From Lateolabrax maculatus (Eukaryota > Chordata > Actinopteri > Acropomatiformes > Lateolabracidae), in the NCBI GenBank assembly GCA_031216445.1, contig CM062214.1:14848001-14912000 (forward strand): DNA of 64,000 nt. The letters are read 5' to 3'. The notes beneath the pieces are model-generated. The model made no database searches and had not been told where the DNA came from. It saw nothing but the letters and a program-made list of their open reading frames with translations. Shown here piece by piece: positions 58,582 through 64,000 of this stretch (positions within the stretch are counted from its first letter, which is position 1; each line of letters begins with the position of its first letter). Made by a program: the position numbers and the translations under genes.

Positions 58582-60054
58582 GGATGGGAAGAAGAAGAAT
58601 ATTACATTGAATAAATGTTTCCACAACCTTATTTTTGCATTCTGCTTCAAAAATCATACAAACAATATAAACTCACAATGGTCACGCAAATCACTGCTGC
58701 ATTCAGTATAACGTGGCGCCAGTGATCAGGGAACTTAATCCTTACATCCTGTCACACACTGTCTGTCTCTGCACTGTTTTCCCATCGTTTCTTCTGCACC
58801 TGCTAATGTTTTGACAGTGTCAGCTTTTCCTCATACCTGATCTGTCCAAATGCTATTGTGATGCTTATTTATGCTTCAAGGCAGCCACTGCCAAATAAAA
58901 ATGTATTGGTATGCAATCTGTGTAGTACACCCTATCTGAGGGTAAGTACTGTGTGTGAAACTACACAAATGAAAGTACTTATAGGTGTGATTTAATTTAA
59001 GGATGGGTAAGATATTTTGTATAATTGCTATGAGGAAACAAGTGTCTGGTGTTGTCCCGGTGAATTTAGTAGGAATGTGAACAGGAAGAAGGAAACAGAA
59101 AATACCAAAACATTCCTCAGAACTAGGTATTGTATCTCATAATGATCCACTATTGTAATAAGAATAGTTTCCAGTTTATACATACGTAAAAAATATCTTT
59201 GTTAAAAAACACCTGCTGGGCATTAACACGCAGATTTCACCAGTGATGAATTCAATTTAGTCATCAGTGTCGCAGTGTTGCAACATCGCAGGGAGAATCT
59301 AACAAAGAACAAACTTGTATGACTACTTTGTAGAACATTAGTGTGCTTTTACACAATTCAAGTCTGTCTTCCTTGGCACCATCATGATAAGGCACTTTTC
59401 ACCACCACTGTCTGTAAGAACAACCCTCCCAACAAAAATAGAAATTTAACACTCCCTCTACTATGACTCATCTATTATTTAGCAGATCTGTTACCATGGT
59501 AAAACATTAGCACTGAAATACTGTAATAATTACTTACATGGGCCTCTGATTGACTGTGTCCAATCAAAAGCACCAACTCTGCAAACTTATTTTATTCTAA
59601 TGGTCTTCTAACTAAGAAACAGATTTCCTCATGGCGACAGATGTTGCTGTTTTTACACCAACGTCCGTCCCCAATTATTCCATCTCTTATTAAACACACA
59701 AATATTACAAGCAACAACATGGCCCATTAATGATCTGACTTGTGAAGTAAGACAGCAGTGAGCAACTATGTGACATCGTTCTGCTCTGAGATTACTGGCC
59801 TGTGACTTTGTTCAGCGGTTGGTTGGAGGATATCCAAACACGGTCAGTCAGGTTGCAGTGGCAGAAATTTAAAGCGCCGATAAAATGGTGAGATAAACTC
59901 ATCACATCACACCCACACGTACTTACTGCACGCTGTGCCACGTACTGGCTCTGGTAGTCCAGTGCAGGCTCCAGGGCTCTGCGGGATGGCCACTCTCCAC
60001 CGAGAACCTGTACTGTCACACTCTGTGTACTCATAGTAGTAGTCCATCTGCAAA

Positions 60055-60103
<49 letters not shown>

Positions 60104-61648
60104 AAACATCTTCATAAGAAATCAGTCTCCACACCAGTCTTGGACCCAAACAATGAGCAAATGTAGGTCAGAGGCAGGTCAGCAAACATCACACCGCAAG
60201 AGGCCTCCACCCCAATCAGAGCCCTGAGTCATCTCTTTGTGGGTGAGAATGTTTTGCAAATCAGAGCAGTGCAAACTAAATTGGATTTTGCCACTGCATT
60301 AGCAGCCAACACTGAAATTAACTTCCATATCCAGCTGCTTACAAAGCATGACCGCCTGTTACGGCGTTATCTCCCAAGCCACAACCACTCTTCTGCCCTG
60401 GATCAAAGCATACCATCTCCACGGCGATGGGGACGGGGGTGATGGCCGCACTGTGGCGTTTTACCAGCAGCAGCTCTTCACATTTTCAGAATGAACACTA
60501 ATAATCACATGTTACAGTTCGAATCTGTGGTCTGGAGTGAAAACCATGAGCTTGATGTCCTCGCCTCCACAGAGCTTCTCACCATCTTTCTGTCTGCGGG
60601 GGGGATGGCCTAATTTCTGACAGTTTACATAATGTTGCTCCTTGAGCCAAACCAGATTTTGACACCATGCAGGCTGTTGTGTGTGGAATGATTTTTCACT
60701 GCTTTCTGTGGGGACAAATGGGTGACGGACAAGAGAAAAGGGGCCGCATTTTGGCATAATTGTGGACCAAACTCAATGTTTTAACATCATATCTGCAGAA
60801 AATTCAAGACAATCAAAAAAAAAAAACATATACTAAGAATAGAATTGCATTGTGAACTCGGTTGCACTAAACCCTCACTATCGCCTGTGACTCCTTCGAG
60901 AGCTGTGTTCAGTCACTGATATGGCAGGCTTTCAGTACTCTTCCCACACCATTATTCAGCCTCAACTCCTGGATGCATCTCATGAGATTCCAACCAAGAC
61001 ATATCAGACAAGAGCTGAAGCAAGCAGCCCAGTAATGTAGCACCACTTAGCACTTAACTGGGGAGCTGCAGAACTCTATCTGCCAGTGTGACAACAGATT
61101 GAGCCAATAACTTTCAGTGAATGCTGCTCCTCTATCTCGGGAATGTCTGCATGTGACTGAGGCTGCCAGCCTGCGCTGAGGAGGTGTTGAACAGAGACAG
61201 ACCAGAGGAAAGGGAAGGCCAGGCCGTGCAGGAAACTGATAACAGCCTGAACAGCACAACATACACCAGACCTCAGCAGAGATTCATGCCCCTCCATGTT
61301 GTTCAGACAGAGCAGAGCATCATGCTGCTGCTGATGATAATGAGGGACTGGTTTTAAAACATCCCACCATTCATCGACCCGGAAATGTGTCATCAATATT
61401 TAATCGTATTTGATGCGGTCAGTGGATTACTGTCGGCGATCAGTGCGCGTTTCCGAATGGCATTCCCGGCAGAAAAAAAGCTCTAACCATTAAAAGCAGG
61501 GGGCAGTGAAATAGGACGAGCCCTCACACCGATCGACTGTGGCATCTCTCACCTCACTACACTGCCGCTGTCCTGTGGCCCCGCCAATCAGCCGGAGCGC
61601 GCAGAGGAGGAGAGCGCAGCCGGCGACGAACGCAGCCGAGGACCGCAT
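45180..61648 (-). CDS. elapor2: Endosome/lysosome-associated apoptosis and autophagy regulator 2 (KIAA1324L family), complete coding region in 22 exons
   Basis: The exons sum to 3003 bases, 1000 codons plus stop; human ELAPOR2 is about 1029 residues. All 22 phases close. It is a type I membrane protein of the ELAPOR (EIG121/KIAA1324) family, which sits in the plasma membrane and endosome-lysosome system; family members are linked to autophagy and, for ELAPOR2, BMP signalling. In order: signal peptide (about 1-26), the family opening YYEYTECDSTGSRWRV, several ephrin-receptor-like cysteine-rich repeats (CFPCKPGTF, CPPCNPGFY, CVPCPPGHY), a mannose-6-phosphate-receptor-homology region (about 630-870, with LCYSDCHF, VCTDNVTD, CDGCTFHFLWES), one membrane span (about 897-917) and an acidic tail with a YxxPhi sorting motif (YSRL). 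The call as elapor2 rather than elapor1 rests on the tail (LEYKYSRLVM, DSCAVMEGE) and on the neighbour grm3. The ATG at 61648 gives a clean signal peptide. A retroelement sits in intron 20. Confidence 0.93.
45249..45350 (-). other. elapor2: elapor2 intron 21
   Basis: 102 bases between the last two coding exons, with no feature beyond the splice sites. The frame runs open from exon 21 for about 18 codons before a stop near 45297. Confidence 0.7.
45351..45519 (-). CDS. elapor2: elapor2 coding exon 21 (residues 922-978), cytoplasmic tail
   Basis: It encodes LEYKYSRLVMSANKECEM, DSCAVMEGENEGDMEDE and KPSLLGKLKAIASK. YSRL fits the YxxPhi endocytic sorting pattern and the middle is acidic. Acceptor TTTGCTAG, donor GTGGGA, phase 0. 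Confidence 0.95.
45973..45976. repeat. Left target-site duplication (GTAC)
   Basis: GTAC abuts the outer edge of the left long repeat and recurs at the outer edge of the right one. The next two bases (CT) also match, so the duplication could be up to 6 bp. Confidence 0.6.
45977..46370 (+). repeat. Left long terminal repeat (394 bp)
   Basis: It aligns end to end with 49973-50386. I count roughly 30 substitutions by eye, about 7%, and one 20-base gap near 46140. It contains AATAAA at 46292-46297 and a small stem around GCTGT..ACAGC. Confidence 0.85.
46373..46388 (+). other. Primer-binding-site-like sequence
   Basis: TGGCATCAAAGACTGG lies two bases after the left repeat. It resembles the TGGTGTCAGAAGTGGG (tRNA-Leu type) used by some vertebrate ERV-L elements, with mostly transition differences. 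Assignment to a tRNA is from memory. Confidence 0.4.
47340..47387. repeat. (AATG)n tetranucleotide repeat
   Basis: About ten AATG units after three AATA units, inside the retroelement interior. Confidence 0.92.
48198..48238. repeat. (CA)n microsatellite
   Basis: About 20 CA units in the retroelement interior, consistent with an interior that is no longer coding. Confidence 0.93.
49973..50386 (+). repeat. Right long terminal repeat (414 bp)
   Basis: The partner of 45977-46370. It has an extra 20-base segment (about 50138-50157) relative to the left copy, ends TTCACA and stops four bases from elapor2 exon 20. Confidence 0.85.
50387..50390. repeat. elapor2: Right target-site duplication (GTAC), also the elapor2 exon 20 donor
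   Basis: These four bases, read on the - strand, are the first four bases of intron 20. Confidence 0.6.
50391..50569 (-). CDS. elapor2: elapor2 coding exon 20 (residues 863-921), membrane span
   Basis: It encodes FVWTEPKLCMGGVTLPEKR and the membrane span about 897-917 (GAFTAVLLVCLTCYFW), then the stop-transfer KKNKR. The exon ends AAAAG directly before GTAC, and the retroelement begins at intron base +5. Read past the donor, the frame would add 27 residues beginning YCEEN and stop at about 50306. Confidence 0.95.
50570..50931 (-). other. elapor2: elapor2 intron 19
   Basis: 362 bases with no coding sequence or repeat recognised. Confidence 0.7.
50932..51058 (-). CDS. elapor2: elapor2 coding exon 19 (residues 820-862)
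   Basis: It encodes CPAGTCDGCTFHFLWESSEA, CPTCTERDYHQIEG and CKGGHQ, the end of the lumenal cysteine-rich region. Donor GTGAGT, phase 0. Confidence 0.96.
51169..51270 (-). CDS. elapor2: elapor2 coding exon 18 (residues 786-819)
   Basis: It encodes SLEATSSCESGRSAV and LRCNPQKSTKGDLSVP, parallel to the mammalian SCSSGRSTTIRVRCSPQK. The acceptor is TTGGTAAG and the donor GTACAA; both are below average but are the ones that keep phase. Confidence 0.92.
51362..51458 (-). CDS. elapor2: elapor2 coding exon 17 (residues 754-785)
   Basis: It encodes ATVDNTLDGIRARPELF and PDVNFYY. The last codon is split AG|G. Donor GTACCT, phase 2. Confidence 0.94.
51672..51858 (-). CDS. elapor2: elapor2 coding exon 16 (residues 692-753)
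   Basis: It encodes AVCTDNVTDLSI, AVKTFICQSTIIPASG and SQSINLADTFI, matching VCTDNVTDL..AYVCQAVIIP..VSLADRLIG. Donor GTTAGT, phase 1. Confidence 0.96.
51968..52141 (-). CDS. elapor2: elapor2 coding exon 15 (residues 634-691)
   Basis: It begins the receptor-homology region: HSLCYSDCHFTHTEG, LTFDFSRLAS, GPSFTSKGTKYFHHFNISLC. Its acceptor follows a run of 14 T on the sense strand. Donor GTGTGA, phase 0. Confidence 0.96.
52226..52489 (-). CDS. elapor2: elapor2 coding exon 14 (residues 546-633)
   Basis: The largest coding exon. It encodes YANDVARIYSISVSNAVDGV and the cysteine-rich units CRACAL, CVPCPPGHYID and CTECPQNTY. The donor is GTTTGT, weak. Confidence 0.95.
52490..53063 (-). other. elapor2: elapor2 intron 13
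   Basis: 574 AT-rich bases with nothing recognised. Confidence 0.7.
53064..53201 (-). CDS. elapor2: elapor2 coding exon 13 (residues 500-545)
   Basis: It encodes VVESWERTKTRQSYTHVM and VSYTWAFQRT, as in the mammalian ETWKGSKGKQSYTY...TWAFQRT. Donor GTAAGT, phase 0. Confidence 0.95.
53288..53390 (-). CDS. elapor2: elapor2 coding exon 12 (residues 465-499)
   Basis: It encodes LPTSMSSHSGAEFGRI and FEFETLCTADCELYFMM, paralleling the mammalian FVFETLCSVNCELYFMV. Donor GTGAGA, phase 0. Confidence 0.95.
53491..53581 (-). CDS. elapor2: elapor2 coding exon 11 (residues 435-464)
   Basis: It encodes WEVAGDHVQSGSGSSDNDYL and ILNIHVPGF. The phase 2 end AA|G is completed by the next exon. Donor GTAAAT. 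Confidence 0.95.
53664..54070 (+). repeat. Teleost interspersed repeat with internal (AAT)n
   Basis: It opens AAAGGAATAGTTCAACATTC, continues CCAGCTTCATGTCTGTACGG, and after the AAT run has AGTTAATGCGCCCAGCCAAG and TTTGGACAGAGCCAGGCTC. This is the wording of a very abundant fish repeat; a fragment with the same opening lies at 16452. The family name is not recalled. Confidence 0.65.
53733..53795. repeat. (AAT)n trinucleotide repeat
   Basis: About 20 AAT units with three GAT interruptions, inside the repeat at 53664-54070. Confidence 0.93.
54176..54304 (-). CDS. elapor2: elapor2 coding exon 10 (residues 392-434)
   Basis: It encodes CKQCPAGTEPILGYEYKWW, NILPANMKTS and CDTMN, matching the family's CPAGTEP..EYKWWN.LP.NM. 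Donor GTGGGT, phase 1. Confidence 0.96.
54420..54600 (-). CDS. elapor2: elapor2 coding exon 9 (residues 332-391)
   Basis: It encodes TQVMHKWIEPKICLEGVSGA, CPPCNPGFYNNDTATCSPC and GTYSDGMK. The donor GTACTG after AAAC is weak, but it is the only GT that keeps phase with the next exon. Confidence 0.92.
54706..54794 (-). CDS. elapor2: elapor2 coding exon 8 (residues 302-331)
   Basis: It encodes AEGSAVCKDRPPCSRKDYF and QIHTACDHEGK, as in the mammalian KDYFYTHTACD. Donor GTGAGA, phase 0. Confidence 0.95.
54795..55970 (-). other. elapor2: elapor2 intron 7
   Basis: 1.18 kb, very AT-rich, with no coding sequence or clear repeat. Confidence 0.75.
55971..56123 (-). CDS. elapor2: elapor2 coding exon 7 (residues 251-301)
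   Basis: It encodes VAYTSECFPCKPGTF and CDPCPRDTYSGHGASSCTRC, a cysteine-rich ephrin-receptor-like repeat. Donor GTAGGA, phase 1. Confidence 0.95.
56233..56338 (-). CDS. elapor2: elapor2 coding exon 6 (residues 216-250)
   Basis: It encodes LKSGTNILYWRTGGVPMGTK and KPVLLKNFQIE, parallel to the mammalian NNVLYWRT...KPVLVRNI. Donor GTCAGT, phase 1. Confidence 0.95.
56339..56889 (-). other. elapor2: elapor2 intron 5
   Basis: 551 bases, AT-rich, with nothing recognised. Confidence 0.7.
56890..56979 (-). CDS. elapor2: elapor2 coding exon 5 (residues 186-215)
   Basis: A 90-base, phase 0/0 exon encoding IQNDQCQEMDQ and KWLKVTNHGEWATHT, matching the family's QNDQCQ...EW region. Confidence 0.93.
56980..58120 (-). 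other. elapor2: elapor2 intron 4
   Basis: 1.14 kb with no coding sequence. It contains a 449-base mobile element (57047-57495) flanked by an 11-base direct repeat. Confidence 0.75.
57047..57495. mobile_element. Short non-autonomous element (MITE-like) in elapor2 intron 4
   Basis: The ends are inverted over a short stretch: GCCTGG at the left and CCAGAC at the right, preceded and followed by TA, so TAGYCTGG reads inward from both sides. GTGCACTGATA occurs immediately before (57036-57046) and after (57496-57506). The interior is GC-richer than its surroundings (GGCCGGCTACAGCGGC, CCGTCCGACAGGACGGCG) and has no coding potential. Similar elements with TAGTCTGGCAT ends are widespread in fish by my recollection. 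An 11-bp duplication is long for a cut-and-paste transposon, so a retroposed element is an alternative. Confidence 0.65.
58121..58268 (-). CDS. elapor2: elapor2 coding exon 4 (residues 136-185)
   Basis: It encodes SSWVPQGNYLESNRDECTVS, YAVHLKKHGSVSFEYQYPD and LLFEFF. The donor is GTGAGT, phase 0. The preceding intron is 77 bases. Confidence 0.95.
58346..58535 (-). CDS. elapor2: elapor2 coding exon 3 (residues 73-135)
   Basis: It encodes FSCEAGEFLEM, CTQCAAGSYSLGSGIRFDQW and SLATSLENS. The acceptor follows a (TC)n run on the sense strand. The donor GTGTGT is weak, phase 2. Confidence 0.95.
58536..59926 (-). other. elapor2: elapor2 intron 2
   Basis: 1.39 kb with no coding sequence. A (GA)n run (58545-58578) lies directly before the exon 3 acceptor. 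Confidence 0.75.
58545..58578. repeat. (GA)n microsatellite at an elapor2 acceptor
   Basis: About 17 GA units, which read as (TC)n in the elapor2 transcript and serve as the pyrimidine tract 7 bases from the exon 3 acceptor. Confidence 0.93.
59927..60047 (-). CDS. elapor2: elapor2 coding exon 2 (residues 33-72)
   Basis: It encodes MDYYYEYTECDSTGSRWRV, close to the mammalian family. The acceptor TATTTTGCAG lies just after a long (TG)n on the sense strand. The exon is 121 bases, so skipping it would shift the frame. Donor GTAAGT. Confidence 0.95.
60048..61552 (-). other. elapor2: elapor2 intron 1
   Basis: 1.5 kb with no coding sequence. It contains a long CA run next to the exon 2 acceptor. 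Confidence 0.75.
60057..60099. repeat. (CA)n microsatellite at an elapor2 acceptor
   Basis: About 21 CA units, (TG)n in the elapor2 transcript, ending about 9 bases before the exon 2 acceptor. Confidence 0.94.
61553..61648 (-). CDS. elapor2: elapor2 coding exon 1 (residues 1-32)
   Basis: ATG at 61648-61646 starts a typical signal peptide (MRSS, then AGCALLLCALRLIGG) and the exon ends QRQCSE before GTGAGA, phase 0. It lies in CpG-rich DNA. Confidence 0.88.
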
Positions 61649-61920
61649 CGTGGATCAACCGAGGGAGGGGGGAAAAAACCAAGAAACCTCGATCCGGGAG
61701 AGATGATCGTCTCGCACACCTGAGCCAGGTGGACGCGCGGTCGCTCACAAGCACGACACCTGCTTCCGTCGCCTCTCGTCGGCCGATTGCAGCCCTCACC
61801 ACCTGCGATTTCGCCTCAGCCTGCGCGCTCCAGCGCTGCGTGCCTCATCACAATAAAGCTGCGCGGAAGCAGAGAGTGCTTCCGGTTACGGTTTTCAAAG
61901 TAAAACCGGAGACGCATCTC
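61560..61920 (-). promoter_or_regulatory. elapor2: CpG-rich elapor2 promoter / first exon region
   Basis: This is the densest CpG cluster in the window (GACGCGCGGTCGC, CGTCGCCTCTCGTCGGCCG, GCGCGCTCCAGCGCTGCG), covering exon 1 and about 270 bases upstream. GCTTCCGGTTACGG and GCGGAAGC (61863-61894) look like ETS-factor sites. No TATA box is evident. The transcription start is unknown. Confidence 0.55.
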
Positions 61921-62133
61921 TGAGGAAATTGTTATGGGGGGGGGTATTTTTCATGCCTGTTTTTTTTTTCTTACATTAATTGTGATATCATTTTGTAAAT
62001 GTGCAAGACAGTGTTCATTTTGTGCGATAAGGTCCCCATTTGCCTCAATATGAACCATTTTGTTACTTTAATTTGAAGTCAAAACAGTACTACCTCAGGT
62101 ACTTTCTGGCTATATGTGCTGACTTGACGCAGC

Positions 62134-62144
62134 TGTGTGTGTGC

Positions 62145-62187
<43 letters not shown>
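62134..62187. repeat. (GT)n microsatellite
   Basis: About 26 GT units with GCG and TTT interruptions. Confidence 0.93.
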
Positions 62188-63416
62188 ATGGGCGATGTGT
62201 GCTTTTAACCACCGGCTCTGACGTGCCCATGACGTCGCTATGAAGCTATCATAACAAAACAATGAAAAAAAAAAAAAAAAAAAATGATGGGCAATATAAA
62301 AAGCTATATGTAGGCTTTTTAGGTTACGTGGAATATTATACAATTAGCGCTAAAGGCAAATAAACCGTCTATCGAGAAAAGGAATTTAAAAAAGAAAAAC
62401 TGTATTTTGCCCTTATCTTGAAAGCAGCTTCGGTTAGATGTAGTATGTTGCTCTTAAATCCTAAAGATTGTAGTCCACATCTCTGACCACCAGAGGGAAG
62501 CCGAGCCCTGCAAAGGTTCATCATTACTGCAGCAGAGATCACACAGGCTGCTTTGTGTTATTTTCTGAAAACATGGATTTTGTATTTTTGTGGCAGGACC
62601 TGGCGTGAATAGTTGGTTAAAATGAACACAATAACAGCTGCGCCAAATGATGCGTAATGCACCACACAGAGGTGACACAAGAACTGTGTTGGAAAATACT
62701 GTGCAACTGTGAATTTCCACAACACAAAAGCCCAATTTATTGTTTACACTGAGTCATGGTGAACACAACATGAGTCTAAACTGTATATCACTGTTCATGG
62801 GTCTCCCCAGATTCCCTGTTTATGATTACTAATTTCAAAATGATGTATTGCAACAGAAACATCCTGTTTTGTGGTGGTTCTTCATCAGTGTAATGATGGT
62901 GGGGTACCATTGTTCTGTTAAAGGAAATCTCATTAAATCCTGTTCAGGACTGTAGAAGTTTGTTACTGTCTTTACGAGATGCACAGTTCCTCTACCATTA
63001 GCTGCTCGGCCATTCCTTTCGGGCTGCTGTCACATAAAGAAAATATTATCCAGCTTCCCTTACCAACAAGGTTCTACCCTTAAACTGAAAGTCACCTTTA
63101 AGTCTTTTATCTATCAGAATTAACATGTTGCAGAAAAAATGTTTGCTTAACATTACAGAAAGTTATCAAATGCTTTTTATTAAATACTCCTCCAACTACA
63201 TGATCCCTCCAAGGTTCTAAATAGTGAGCGCAAACTATATCTCTGTTTACGTCCTGAGACAAAAGATCTCATGCATGTTTCATAATCACACCCTGGTTCA
63301 ATTTGTCACGGTGTGTTATACACTCAACACAAAGCTGCCAAAGTATGAGAGTGTGTTGGAGAGATGGACTGAGAGACAGAGAGCGCTGTGTGTTCAGAAT
63401 CTGTTCCTTACAATGA

Positions 63417-63419
<3 letters not shown>

Positions 63420-63448
<29 letters not shown>
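63420..63448. repeat. (GA)n microsatellite
   Basis: About 14 uninterrupted GA units. Confidence 0.93.
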
Positions 63449-63451
<3 letters not shown>

Positions 63452-63736
63452 CACAAAATGGGAATTTGTTTACTTGAGGGCTAATTGAAATACCTCCACA
63501 GTGGACACAGATTGTGAATGAGGTCTATTACCTAAGCATTGTTTGGTCTTCAATAAATAAATATTTAAAGGAATATGTTTTATTAATATCCAAGGGCCTG
63601 CAGACACCCGCATGTGGGTCTGCCAGCATATTAATTAACTGCATTTTTTAATGCATACAGGCATAAATCTGTCTTTGCCCACCATTAGTAACATTATCAA
63701 TGTGACTGTTGTCGTGTGTTGTGTGTCTGTTAACAG

Positions 63737-63937
63737 CACATCCACAACTACAAGACTGAGTCCTGCAACTATCAGACCTTGAAAGAGTGTACCACAGTCT
63801 TCGCAGCCATCAAGATGCTTGGTGTGCATGGTGGTCACATCCCCATTATGAAAAGTACAAAACCTGTTGGGTTATATGTTGGAGTGGGCAATATGAACAA
63901 AATGTATACTGTGACAATTAATCAATCAAGTTTTTAG
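63737..63937 (+). other. Unexplained 66-codon open stretch after an acceptor-like site
   Basis: After TCTGTTAACAG (AG at 63735-63736) the + frame stays open for 66 codons to TAG at 63935. The first part looks protein-like (HIHNYKTESCNYQTLKEC, FAAIKMLGVHGGHIP); the end looks random. No family is recognised. The - strand is also open over 63635-63838. It could be a last exon, a gene fragment, or chance. Confidence 0.2.
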
Positions 63938-64000
63938 TGCATTTTGTCATTTTGGTGCATTTTACCAAAACTGCACTAATAAACATACAATATAATATAC

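Larger units (their letters stand above)
61921..64000. other. Intergenic DNA upstream of elapor2
   Basis: No confident gene. It contains (GT)n at 62134-62187, a run of 19 A at 62264-62283, (GA)n at 63420-63448 and one unexplained open stretch at 63737-63937. Confidence 0.6.

Noticed and set aside
45180..61648. Assignment as elapor1 rather than elapor2
   Set aside because: The tail wording and linkage to grm3 favour elapor2, although the last exon is divergent and does not decide by itself.

Overview
This window is teleost fish nuclear DNA. It shows compact vertebrate genes with GT-AG introns, very many (CA)n, (GT)n and (TC)n microsatellites, and several interspersed repeats of kinds familiar from ray-finned fish. 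Two protein-coding genes account for essentially all convincing coding sequence. They lie tail to tail: a metabotropic glutamate receptor 3 gene (grm3, + strand) and an elapor2 gene (formerly kiaa1324l, - strand). Human GRM3 and ELAPOR2/KIAA1324L are convergent neighbours on 7q21 as far as I recall, so the pairing itself supports both gene names.

Layout. 1-86: a possible exon end on the - strand, cut by the window edge (weak). 87 to about 6.4 kb: intergenic, with microsatellites. About 6.42-6.57 kb: a GC- and CpG-richer segment ending in a strong splice donor, a candidate non-coding first exon and promoter of grm3. 6.57-20.16 kb: the presumed first intron. 20.16-38.33 kb: grm3 leader, 11 coding exons and stop, giving 891 residues. 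About 38.33-40.3 kb: probable grm3 3' UTR. 40.3-44.5 kb: gap between the convergent genes, with decayed repeats. 44.5-45.18 kb: probable elapor2 3' UTR. 45.18-61.65 kb: elapor2, 22 coding exons on the - strand, 1000 residues. 61.56-61.92 kb: CpG-rich elapor2 promoter region. 61.92-64 kb: intergenic.

All exon joins were set by hand from splice sites and reading phase. In both genes every phase closes and every intron is GT-AG. grm3 has more introns than the human gene as I remember it: human exon 4, the 937-base exon skipped in the GRM3 delta-4 isoform, matches four exons here that add up to exactly 937 bases.

The most notable find is a 4.4-kb element with long terminal direct repeats (394 and 414 bp) inside elapor2 intron 20. 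It is flanked by a GTAC duplication and carries a primer-binding-site-like sequence just inside the left repeat. One copy of the duplication is the first four bases of the intron, so the element begins at intron base +5 and has replaced the consensus G there. It has no substantial open reading frame, so it looks like a decayed or non-autonomous LTR element.

The two genes need not work together. mGlu3 is a Gi/o-coupled glutamate receptor of synapses and glia. Elapor2 is a single-pass membrane protein of the endosome-lysosome family and is probably a neighbour by ancestry. Nothing in the window looks like an unknown multi-gene system.
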